From Aquipuribacter hungaricus (lineage in GTDB: Bacteria; Actinomycetota; Actinomycetes; Actinomycetales; JBBAYJ01): a DNA stretch of 48,530 nucleotides. Positions 15,722 to 23,526 of this stretch are shown piece by piece. The first letter of the stretch is position 1; each line of letters starts with the position of its first letter. Below the pieces are notes generated by a model that saw only the letters and a program-made list of their open reading frames with translations, made no database searches and was not told the DNA's origin. The position numbers and the translations under genes were made by a program. The stretch is from contig NZ_JBBEOI010000007.1 of the NCBI RefSeq assembly GCF_037860755.1, positions 1 through 48,530 on the forward strand, in the 5' to 3' direction.

Positions 15722-17682
15722 GCCACCGGCCGGTCGTGTCCCGGGTGCTCGCAGTCCTGGGGATGCTCGTCGTCGCAATCCTCTTTGGGGCAGCGCCAGC
15801 GTCCGCCGCGGTCCCCATGCTTCCCATCCCCGGGCTGCCGTCGTGCCAGAACCCGCCCGTACCGCAGTCCCCCGACCGCGGGTTCAGCGGCTTCATCACC
15901 CCCCGCCCGACCGACCCGCCACCGCTCGAGGCCGACCCGTTCGCCGAAGGCGCCACGACCGGTGTCTACGAGACGACCGGCCTCGCCGGCTACCGCTGGT
16001 CGATGTACGTCGACTCCTGCGTCCCCGGCCCCGGCCAGGCCACCAACTCCGCCCTCACCTCGACCGCCAACAGCATCATGGCCTGGCCCGTCCTGGCCGT
16101 CGGGTTCGTCGCCACCCTCGCCGACGTCGTCTACAACCAGACCTGGCTCGACCAGCTCGACGCCCCCGTCGGCTACGTCTCCAACGCCCTGTACGAGGGC
16201 TTCACGCAGCCGTTCTTCCCCGTCCTCGCCGTCGCCGTCGGCGTGGTCATGATCGTCAGCATCCGCCGGGCACGGCTGTCCGCCGCCATCAGCACCGGCA
16301 CCCTCGTCCTCGTCGCCGCCACGCTGGCCGCGTTCGCCGCCAACTACCCCACCCGGGTCGCCGACCTCACCGACTCCGTAACCTCGGGGGCCATCACGTC
16401 GGTGAACCGCGCCATCGTCGGGACCGAGGGCGCCGACCCGAGCGCCGCCACCGTCCGGCCGCTCGTCGACGCAATCCTTTACGACCGCTGGGTCGCCGGG
16501 ACGTTGGGCGACACCACCTCTTCCACCGCCCGCGAGTACGGCCCCGTCCTCTTCACCGCCTCCACCCTGACCTGGGCCGAGACCGACGTCGTCCGCACCG
16601 ACCCCAACGGCGCTGGCGCCGAGCTCATCGAGGCCAAGCAGGACCAGTGGCGCGAGGCCGCCGAGGCGATCAAGGCCAGCGACCCCGACGCCTACGAGTA
16701 CCTCACCGGCGCCCGCAGCCTGGACCGGATCGGGCACGCCATCGTCGCTTTCGCCCTCATGGGCATCCTGCCCATCCTCGTCATGAGCCTCGTCCTCGTG
16801 GCCATGAGCTACCTGATCATCCGGCTCGTCGTCATGTTCCTGCCCCTCGTCGCGCTCATCGCCCTGCTGCTGCGCGGCACCCTGCGCGGGGTCCTCAGCC
16901 TCTGCGCCGCTGCGCTGATCAACAGCATCGTGTTCGCCGTCGGCGCCGCGGTCACCGCTTACCTCTACGGGGTCTTCTTGTCCCCGGACACGGGCCTGCC
17001 TGCCCTGCTCGGCATCCTGCTCGCGTTCCTCGTCGGCATCGCGATGTGGATCATCCTCAGCCCCTACCGGCGCCTGACGACCATGGTCCGCGGCACCGAC
17101 GCCGTGAAGACCACCCGCGCCGAGTACGCCCGCACCAAGCGCGGCGCCACCAGCTTCGTCAGCCGCGCCGGCACCGTCGCCCTCGGCGTCTTCGCCGGCA
17201 ACCGCGCCACCGCAGCCGCCGAACAAGCCACCACGCCCGGCAACACGCCCACCGTCCCCTTCGAGCCCTACCGCTACGGGCCCGGCGAGATCCGACCCGA
17301 GCACGTCGCCGCGCCCGCGTACGACGAGCGAGCCGTCGACCGCAGCGGTCCCCCGGCCGAGCTCCCCGGTCCGGCTCCGGCACCCGCTCTGACAGGCCCA
17401 CGCTCCGCTATGCCCCGGCCGCTGCCCGGCCCCCGCCGCGCCGTCGTCCCCGAATCGGCCTCAAGGTCTGCTCGAGGTCCTGCCGAGCCTGACGACGTCG
17501 ACCCCCGGACATCGGACCGGCGGCCTGAGATGGCACCGCTGCTGGACTTCGATCCGGTGGTCGTGGACGGCCGTAGCGTCGCCGTCATCCACACCCTCGA
17601 CGGCCCCGTCGTCGACCTTGCCGACACCGACCGTGCGGTCGTCGCCGGCGAGGTCACCTCCGCCACCTCCCAGGCACGTTGA
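15718..17682 (+). CDS. Polytopic membrane protein, VirB6/TrbL-like
   Basis: A 654-residue protein with a cleavable-looking signal (VLGMLVVAILFGAAPASAA), an extracytoplasmic Pro/Gly-rich region, then six to seven hydrophobic helices (~120-445, for example IMAWPVLAVGFVATLADVV, FFPVLAVAVGVVMIVS, LVLVAMSYLIIRLVVMFLPLVALIALLL). The C-terminal ~200 residues are hydrophilic and Pro-rich. The build and the place right after VirB4 fit the VirB6/TrbL inner-membrane channel component of type IV secretion systems. Starts at GTG 15718, overlapping the VirB4 stop by 4 bp, and its own stop overlaps the next ATG. Confidence 0.68.
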   Translation: MSHRPVVSRVLAVLGMLVVAILFGAAPASAAVPMLPIPGLPSCQNPPVPQSPDRGFSGFITPRPTDPPPLEADPFAEGATTGVYETTGLAGYRWSMYVDSCVPGPGQATNSALTSTANSIMAWPVLAVGFVATLADVVYNQTWLDQLDAPVGYVSNALYEGFTQPFFPVLAVAVGVVMIVSIRRARLSAAISTGTLVLVAATLAAFAANYPTRVADLTDSVTSGAITSVNRAIVGTEGADPSAATVRPLVDAILYDRWVAGTLGDTTSSTAREYGPVLFTASTLTWAETDVVRTDPNGAGAELIEAKQDQWREAAEAIKASDPDAYEYLTGARSLDRIGHAIVAFALMGILPILVMSLVLVAMSYLIIRLVVMFLPLVALIALLLRGTLRGVLSLCAAALINSIVFAVGAAVTAYLYGVFLSPDTGLPALLGILLAFLVGIAMWIILSPYRRLTTMVRGTDAVKTTRAEYARTKRGATSFVSRAGTVALGVFAGNRATAAAEQATTPGNTPTVPFEPYRYGPGEIRPEHVAAPAYDERAVDRSGPPAELPGPAPAPALTGPRSAMPRPLPGPRRAVVPESASRSARGPAEPDDVDPRTSDRRPEMAPLLDFDPVVVDGRSVAVIHTLDGPVVDLADTDRAVVAGEVTSATSQAR

Positions 17683-18212
17683 TGCTTGCCGCACGGGGAC
17701 CGCGCCTCGCCGCAGCCGTCGTCTTGGGCGCTGGTGCCCTCACGGCAGTCCTGCTCGGCAGATCAACCAACGACCCCCAGGCAGTGCCAGCGCTCCCACC
17801 GGCCGCCCCCAGCGACGCCCCGCTCGCGACGCCTGAGTCCGAGACTGATCCCGCACCTAACCCAAGCGCGTCCACCGGTGCAGGTAGCCCCGAAGCCACC
17901 GAGCCGGAGATCGTCGCGGCCGACGCCGTGGTCGCCTGGCAGCAACAAGACCTGGCCGCCCGGTCGAACGGCCTGGCCACGACAGCCACACCTGCCTATC
18001 AGCAGGCAGCAGCGGACATCGAACCTTCCCGAGTTCCCACCTCGCCCCTCACGGAGACCAGCCTCCGCGTCGAGGCCGACGGCCAGGCCCTCGTCGACGT
18101 CCAGCTTGAGGACGGCACCGCGCTAGTCGCCCTCCTTGTGCAGGACGAGACGGGCTGGCTGCTCGACGACCTGCAGCCCGTCGACGGGCCCGACGCCGCC
18201 GGAGCCCCCTGA
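17682..18212 (+). CDS. Membrane-anchored VirB8/TcpC-like small protein
   Basis: A 176-residue protein: one N-terminal hydrophobic anchor (LAAAVVLGAGALTAVLLG), a Pro/Ser/Thr-rich linker (~30-75), and a compact C-terminal domain (AADAVVAWQQQDLAARSNGLATTATPAY... LVDVQLEDGTALVALLVQDETGWLLDDLQPVD) resembling the NTF2-like fold of VirB8/TcpC components. The fold call is inference from pattern. ATG 17682 overlaps the VirB6-like stop (ATGA), and the gene's own stop overlaps the next start by one base, so it is fully within the transfer operon. Confidence 0.5.
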   Translation: MLAARGPRLAAAVVLGAGALTAVLLGRSTNDPQAVPALPPAAPSDAPLATPESETDPAPNPSASTGAGSPEATEPEIVAADAVVAWQQQDLAARSNGLATTATPAYQQAAADIEPSRVPTSPLTETSLRVEADGQALVDVQLEDGTALVALLVQDETGWLLDDLQPVDGPDAAGAP

Positions 18213-19483
18213 TGTGGGAAGCCCTCGCGCTTCGCGCCGCCGGTGCCGTGCCGTGGAAGAAGCTCGTCGCGGTGGCCCTGGCCGTCCCGCTGCTGCTCGG
18301 CCTTAGCGTCGGCTCCGCGCTCATGAGCTCCACGCTCGAGGAAGAGGCCACCGACGTCCGAGGCGAATGCACTGTCACCATCAACCCGACCGGGCTCTCC
18401 ATCGCCGGCCTCGACCAGACCCAGCTCCAGCACGCCGCCACAATCGTGGAGGTCGGCCGGCAGAAGGGCATACCCGAGCAGGGCATCCGCGTCGCCTTGG
18501 CTGTCGCCGCGCAGGAGTCCAAGTTCCGTAACTACGCCAACGACGGCACCGGCCAGCTCCGCCCCGACCAGCGCGACGTCTCGCGCTCCCTGAACTACCC
18601 TCACGACGCCGTCGGCCGCGACCACGGCAGCGTCAACGTCTTTCAGCAGCAGTACCCCTGGTGGGGCACCCTCGACGAGCTGATGGACCCCAGCTACGCC
18701 GCCGGCAAGTTCTACGACACCCTCGTCCAGGTCCCCGGCTGGCAGCAGATGCCCCTCACCATCGCCGCGCAGAAGGTGCAGCGCTCCGCCTTCCCCAACG
18801 CCTACGCCCGCTGGGAGCCGCTGGCGGGCGAGATCTTCACCGCGCTGAGCAGTACCACCGTCCCGGCCGCGCAGCCTCCCAGCCCGGCTGCGTCTCCGGA
18901 CCCGGAGCCCCGCGGTGTCCAGCCAGCTGCTGGCGCTGCCGTGGACCCGTGTGCGACTCGCGCCATCCCGGCCGACTTCGCCGCGCTACCCGGGGAGGAC
19001 GTCGGTCAGGTGGCCGTCAACGCGGCTGCGCAGTGGATCGGCACGCCCTACTCCTGGGGAGGGGGCACGATCTCCGGTCCCTCGGAGGGCTTCGCCCAGG
19101 GCGCAGGGATCGTCGGCTTCGACTGCTCCGGACTCATCCTGCACGCCTGGTATCAGGCCGCCGGCATTCGTCTGCCGCACAGCTCCGTCGCCATCGAGGC
19201 CATGGGCACGCGCGTCGACCCGTCCCAGGCTCAAGCGGGTGACGTGCTGTCCTTCGCCATCGGGGGCAGCCGGGTCAGCCACGACGGCCTCTTCGACGGC
19301 CGCGGCGGCATGGTCCACGCACCTCGCACCGGCAAGACCGTCGAGTACGTACCCGACGTGCTCAACCACCCGTACTGGTCAACCGTCCTTGTCAGCGTCA
19401 CGCGCCCACCGCTCCCCGCCGACGACGGTGCATCAGCCGGGGCTTCGCGACTGCCCGCCGAGCGTCCTACGGTCGCCTCATGA
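18212..19483 (+). CDS. Conjugative cell-wall hydrolase: lysozyme-like plus NlpC/P60 endopeptidase
   Basis: A 423-residue protein with an N-terminal membrane anchor (LVAVALAVPLLLGLSVGSAL). A lytic-transglycosylase/lysozyme-like domain follows (~70-205; GIRVALAVAAQESKF with the candidate catalytic Glu, later GSVNVFQQQY). After a Pro/Ala linker comes an NlpC/P60 domain (~265-395) with Cys305 in GFDCSGLI and His357 in VSHDGLF. Such two-domain enzymes (as in Tn916 or pIP501 systems) open the peptidoglycan locally for the secretion channel. Both active sites look intact. ATG 18212 overlaps the previous stop, and its stop overlaps the next ATG. Confidence 0.85.
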   Translation: MWEALALRAAGAVPWKKLVAVALAVPLLLGLSVGSALMSSTLEEEATDVRGECTVTINPTGLSIAGLDQTQLQHAATIVEVGRQKGIPEQGIRVALAVAAQESKFRNYANDGTGQLRPDQRDVSRSLNYPHDAVGRDHGSVNVFQQQYPWWGTLDELMDPSYAAGKFYDTLVQVPGWQQMPLTIAAQKVQRSAFPNAYARWEPLAGEIFTALSSTTVPAAQPPSPAASPDPEPRGVQPAAGAAVDPCATRAIPADFAALPGEDVGQVAVNAAAQWIGTPYSWGGGTISGPSEGFAQGAGIVGFDCSGLILHAWYQAAGIRLPHSSVAIEAMGTRVDPSQAQAGDVLSFAIGGSRVSHDGLFDGRGGMVHAPRTGKTVEYVPDVLNHPYWSTVLVSVTRPPLPADDGASAGASRLPAERPTVAS

Positions 19484-19845
19484 CCACCGAACCGGTCTAC
19501 CCGGACGTCGCATCGAACGGAGACCTGGTCGTGCCCGTCCGCCCACCTGAGGCACGCGAGGCCGTGGCGGTGAGAGGCTACGACGGACGCGTCCTTGGAC
19601 AGCGAGTAGTGGTATTGCAACCCACTGCGTGGGTATTCGACCTGCGGGCGACCAGTGAACGCTACGAGGACCCATCCGGTCGCCAAGTGGTCGACGTCGC
19701 CCAGGAAGCCGACTACTACCTGAACGGCATCCAGGCGGTACACACAACCCTTAACGCCTCACTTGTCTTCGTCGAACGCCCTGCTTCGAGTGCGGGCAGC
19801 GGGTCTGAAAGCAGGGCGCGAAGCGGCGGACACAATGATGGGTGA
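19480..19845 (+). CDS. Transfer-operon protein of unknown function
   Basis: A 121-residue soluble protein beginning at ATG 19480, overlapping the NlpC/P60 stop by 4 bp, which places it as the last gene of the transfer operon. It has no signal peptide or hydrophobic helix. The middle (GYDGRVLGQRVVVLQPTAWVFDLRATSERYEDPSGRQVVDV) is beta-rich, and the tail is Ser/Gly/Arg-rich. I recognise no family. Confidence 0.55.
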   Translation: MTTEPVYPDVASNGDLVVPVRPPEAREAVAVRGYDGRVLGQRVVVLQPTAWVFDLRATSERYEDPSGRQVVDVAQEADYYLNGIQAVHTTLNASLVFVERPASSAGSGSESRARSGGHNDG

Positions 19846-19933
19846 CCTCCCGGCGCCACGGCACAGGGTTAACCTCAGTGAATAAGCCTAGCGACTGGGG
19901 TCTCCTGGCCCTCGACTTGAACGAGAGCCGGTC

Positions 19934-21070
19934 GTGAAGTTTCGAGGTCGACGTCGCCTACTCCAGCGGCACCGCCGTGACGCTGCTTACGGGGACAACC
20001 TCACCAGTCCCGCTCAGGGATTCTTCCGGGACGCCCGCAATTGGAATGGCTTGGAGCCCGTTGAGCTAGCGAAAGCATACATAACCAACTACGTCGACAG
20101 TGGCCTACTCGACAGAGTGGGCAGTGAACGCGTGAGAGGTGGGGACGGCGCCTTTCACCTTTCGGTCATTTCCGATCAAGCCTCCATAGAGCTGCTGGCG
20201 AAACGCGGACCGCTGGTATCCGACCGCCTTGTAATCTCTCACTCCGCGCCTAGCGACGGATCTCCGTCTCTTGCAGACCGGGTTAGCCGGCGCGAGCATC
20301 CGCCCCGACTGGTCTCACAGTGGCGGGACGGCGCCCTATTCGGCACGACGGAAGAGGTCTACGCCTATTGTGGTGGTCTAGCGAATCTAGGTATCTTCTT
20401 GAAGGACGCCGCGCCCATCTTGGAAGCCGGCCTCGTCACATACCTCCCCCGCGTTGAGAGGCACGTCGCGCGCTCCGAGCCAGGCAGTTCTATATGGCCC
20501 TCGCCTCCTGACGTGCTTAGTGAGACGGATCTTCTTGCAGATCTTGTGGTTACCAATGGCAGAGTCGTTGACATTGTTCAAGACGCCTATAAGGCTCGTT
20601 TGCTGCAGCCGCTGTTAATGCTGGACCTTCCGTGCATCGAGGGGACCAGCCTTCGCGATTATTGCACGATCCTGGTCCAGGAGGCTAACGCGCTCGACTC
20701 GCTGCAGCATTACTTACGTCCGAAACTGATGGCAGTCACAGCGAGCGGTGATCCGAACGAATACAACGCGCAACTCGCCCTATTGTCGAATGAGATCTCC
20801 GATGGAGTCCGTCTACTCCAGAGCGAGCTGCGTAAAGCCTCCCGCGTCAACGCCGTGCAAGCGTCGGGCGGAAGCCTGGCTGTGTGCACAGCGGCACTCG
20901 TAGCTCTGGATGTAGCCGCCTTGGCGGACGCGGCGAGTGTGGTCGGTGTCGGTGGCGGAATCTGGGCGCTGGTGACTGCTGTACAAAACCGCTTGGAGGG
21001 GCGAGCGGACGTTCGCGAGCGACCGCACTACTTGTTTTGGCTTTTGGACAAGCAAGCGCGACCCGCATAA
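19934..21070 (+). CDS. Unknown cargo protein with C-terminal hydrophobic hairpin
   Basis: A 378-residue protein starting at GTG 19934. The N-terminus is very basic (KFRGRRRLLQRHRRD), the centre is helical without recognisable motifs, and residues ~325-355 form one or two membrane-like helices (GGSLAVCTAALVALDVAALADAASVVGVGGGIWALV). Codon use is clearly less GC-biased than in the transfer operon just upstream (codons such as ATA, TTA and CTA occur), suggesting separate acquisition. It is the first gene of the cargo block, 88 bp after the transfer operon and convergent with the HEPN gene. A membrane-associated effector in a defence or exclusion role is possible; nothing in the sequence proves this. 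Confidence 0.5.
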   Translation: MKFRGRRRLLQRHRRDAAYGDNLTSPAQGFFRDARNWNGLEPVELAKAYITNYVDSGLLDRVGSERVRGGDGAFHLSVISDQASIELLAKRGPLVSDRLVISHSAPSDGSPSLADRVSRREHPPRLVSQWRDGALFGTTEEVYAYCGGLANLGIFLKDAAPILEAGLVTYLPRVERHVARSEPGSSIWPSPPDVLSETDLLADLVVTNGRVVDIVQDAYKARLLQPLLMLDLPCIEGTSLRDYCTILVQEANALDSLQHYLRPKLMAVTASGDPNEYNAQLALLSNEISDGVRLLQSELRKASRVNAVQASGGSLAVCTAALVALDVAALADAASVVGVGGGIWALVTAVQNRLEGRADVRERPHYLFWLLDKQARPA

Positions 21071-21894
21071 CTCACTGTCGGTGCTGCTGTCCTGCTCCTG
21101 GCAACGTGCTGCTGTGGCCGATCTGCCCGAACGGACGAGTCGTTCGTCGTCTCCCGTCGCCTCACTGCGCAGAGCGAGGCGGTTGCCCTCGGCCGAGTCG
21201 GGCGGCCCTGTGGAGCATCCGTGCCTACCGCACCGCCGCATCCCCGCTCCACCGTGCCGTCCTCGAAGAGGCGAACGCCCCTTCGCTGCGGTGTGAGCGA
21301 ACCGCCAGACTGCAAGCCTGAGAGGGAGGCGAGTGAAGCGGCTACGGGGAACCTGTTGCACAGGTGAGGCACCGTGCTTCGGTTCTGGTGCACTTTCGGC
21401 TTGCCACGGCAAGTTCCCGGAGTCTGCACACTCACCCCCCTCGTTGCGAACGTAGGCACACCGGCCGGGTACATCCCTCGACCAAGCAATGAATGACGTC
21501 TTGTGACGTCGCGGTGGGGGGCGTGGCGCCGGTCCCGCTGACTCTCCGCTGACGCTGAATGGCTCGCGGGGCTTGGGGTTGCCCCCAATTCAGGTGGTGT
21601 GGGTGGTGATCCCGTCGCGTCGGCCAGGTGGGTCGTTAGCCGACCCGGTACCGACCTGTCCGGGATGACGGAGTCACCGCGTAGCGGCCGCAGGTCCTGA
21701 ACAGGTCGGTACCGGGGCGGCTGACCTGTGGCTGGCCGGCGCGACGGGATCACCGCCCTGGCGCCTTCCCGCATCCCGGAGCCGAGGCCGGGTTTGGGGG
21801 CGCACCCCCGGCTCACTCTCACAGCACCACGTCAAGGATTGGGCGCTTGTCGAGAGATCGGGCAGACACGACTGCGTCGTTCGTCCACGTTCAC
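21071..21894. other. Non-coding stretch with inverted repeats
   Basis: 824 bp between convergent genes. Long open frames here translate to low-complexity Arg/Ser/Pro-rich products with no domain and are rejected. The notable structure is the hairpin plus 15-bp inverted repeat at 21630-21715. Confidence 0.45.
21630..21715. repeat. Nested inverted repeats (oriT or replication-origin candidate)
   Basis: A 15-bp perfect inverted repeat CCGGTACCGACCTGT (21645-21659) and ACAGGTCGGTACCGG (21701-21715) is separated by 41 bp. A short hairpin GGGTCG-TTAGC-CGACCC (21630-21646) sits directly before the left arm. Origins of transfer and rolling-circle origins often look like this, but no nick sequence can be assigned. 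Confidence 0.4.
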
Positions 21895-23331
21895 TCAGGC
21901 GGTGGACTCTCGAGTGCCGGAGTCGCCGGAGCTGCCGGTGTCGCCGTCTTCTACTACAGCCAAATCTGTTGGAGCCGCGGTCGACCCCACGATCAAGTCT
22001 TCCCAGGCAACGGGCTGCAACGGAGTGGAAGCTTGGTGCAGTCTTCGCACCTCCTTCTGCAGAGCGGCCGTGAGAACCGCGTCGGTTGCTTCGATGAAGT
22101 CGTGAAGGCTCACCACGCTGCCACGGACTTGCATATCGTTCGCCTTCGCAGTACCCCCGTGTGCCACCTTGCTGCGTACGTCGTACGCCTTGAGGAACAG
22201 GTCAAATACTTCTCGCCGGCTCCAGCCCGGCAGCTCGTTCCAGTAGGCCGCGCGCAATGAGAGCCTGAACCTTAGTTCGGTGCTATTCCCGGATAGATAG
22301 AAGGCTTCTGACGCGATGAGGAGGTCGAGGATGATGTCTTCATCACGCTCTCTCTGGTGTGCGAAACTGAGCCTACGGGAGGCGAGCGCGAGTGACTTAT
22401 GGCTGTCGCTTGCCGCACTCGCGAGGACAACCCAGGTGTCCTCGAACTGTGAGACCTGCGCCGCGCGTATGGGCACGCTGGGGCCTAAGCGAAGCGGGCC
22501 CGTGAAGGCTTGGTAGGTGACGCTCCGGCCAAGCACCGGGGCCTCTGTGAAGCCGTAGCGTCCCGCGAGCTTTACCGCACCCAAGCCCACGAGAGCCAGA
22601 CTCTGGCGGAGAAGGTCGACTTTGCTAGCGAGTTCCGACTCGTTCTCTCGCGCATACTGGAACATGGCGTCGGCGGGCCACTCGCCTACTACCTTGGGCA
22701 GTGACTGCTCGATCACCAGGCCTGCGATGCTGCTCCCCAAGACGGTGAAAACGCCAGAGTCGTAGTGTGCGCTGCGGAGGACCCCGACCCTGAGGCCAGC
22801 AACCACCTCATTATCGGTCAACGGTCGCACTGCGGTGTTTGCATCCCAGTTGAGGGTGGCGCCTTCGAGGTCCAGCCCCAAGAGAGGAATCACGGTCTTC
22901 TGCGCGACTACGTCCTCGGTGAATACCTCGACCCATGCCGTCCACGCCACGTCGAAGTTGTAGCCATCCAGTTGAGTCGGTCCCGGAAGCAGAGCCATGG
23001 CGAACCTCTCGGGTTCCATGCGCGCCGACCCCATCGGACTACCCACCAGTTGGCCCAACTGCCCATTGATAACGGCCGACTCCCGCGCCCTCTGCAGGAG
23101 TGAATCATGCTCCGGTAGCGCTGCCGCCTCGTCGTACAGACGCGGATGCCATGTAGCTGTGGCACGCCGCTTGGCGAAGGTGTTCTCGTCGGTACGTACC
23201 CACGATGTGAAGACATCGTCGTCGATCAGGAACGAGCTGGGATCGGCAAGCAGCACGTTGATCACCGCTTCGACCCACACCTGGGCGGCAGATCGAACTG
23301 AACCCAGCGCGGCCTCTGTCTCGTCAGTCAT
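21895..23331 (-). CDS. ApeA-type HEPN domain protein
   Basis: A 478-residue soluble protein. Its C-terminal third matches ApeA-like HEPN proteins: helix DIILDLLIASEAFYLSGNSTELRFRLSLRAAYW (~325-360), then REVFDLFLKAYDVRSKVAHGG with R386 and H391 forming the HEPN R-x4-H catalytic pair. The N-terminal two-thirds is a beta-rich sensor-like region with no named motif. HEPN proteins of this type usually act as RNases triggered during phage infection. ATG 23331 is the start. It lies downstream of the methyltransferase gene on the same strand with a 195-bp gap containing two hairpins, so it may be a third member of the restriction locus or a separate module. Confidence 0.62.
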   Translation of the reverse strand: MTDETEAALGSVRSAAQVWVEAVINVLLADPSSFLIDDDVFTSWVRTDENTFAKRRATATWHPRLYDEAAALPEHDSLLQRARESAVINGQLGQLVGSPMGSARMEPERFAMALLPGPTQLDGYNFDVAWTAWVEVFTEDVVAQKTVIPLLGLDLEGATLNWDANTAVRPLTDNEVVAGLRVGVLRSAHYDSGVFTVLGSSIAGLVIEQSLPKVVGEWPADAMFQYARENESELASKVDLLRQSLALVGLGAVKLAGRYGFTEAPVLGRSVTYQAFTGPLRLGPSVPIRAAQVSQFEDTWVVLASAASDSHKSLALASRRLSFAHQRERDEDIILDLLIASEAFYLSGNSTELRFRLSLRAAYWNELPGWSRREVFDLFLKAYDVRSKVAHGGTAKANDMQVRGSVVSLHDFIEATDAVLTAALQKEVRRLHQASTPLQPVAWEDLIVGSTAAPTDLAVVEDGDTGSSGDSGTRESTA

Positions 23332-23399
23332 GCGCTCAACTTAGAGCTGCTGACGCAGTACCCAGAGGCTTGCAGCCGGCCGAGGGCGGCGCGAACGGC

Positions 23400-23448
23400 G
23401 CTTGCGCCGCACGCGCAAGCCGCCCGAGCGCCGCGCGCAGCGCGGCGC
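23400..23448 (-). promoter_or_regulatory. Two tandem hairpins between methyltransferase and HEPN genes
   Basis: GCTTGCGC/GCGCAAGC (23400-23420, loop CGCAC) and GCGCCGCGC/GCGCGGCGC (23428-23448, loop GCA), both perfect. They lie in the 195-bp gap downstream of the methyltransferase stop and upstream of the HEPN start on the minus strand. They may terminate the upstream transcript or control the HEPN gene. Confidence 0.5.
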
Positions 23449-23526
23449 CTTGATCTCATACAGGTCGACTCGGCAGTCGGCCCGTACACGGCGGGCCCCC
23501 AAAAGCGCGCGCCGGGCGGGCCGGCG

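Noticed and set aside
15484-17304. 606-codon minus-strand frame opposite the VirB6-like gene
   Set aside because: Translation is Gly/Glu/Asp-rich low complexity, typical of the antisense of high-GC genes; the plus-strand frame has signal peptide, membrane helices and coupled starts.
12290-19845. A conventional relaxase gene in the transfer operon
   Set aside because: None of the frames here shows relaxase histidine triads with a catalytic Tyr; the only HUH protein is the RepSA-like initiator.
21028-21822. 264-codon minus-strand frame in the gene-free stretch
   Set aside because: Arg/Ser/Pro-rich sequence without domain, ribosome site or plausible secondary structure, and it runs into the 3' end of a better supported gene.
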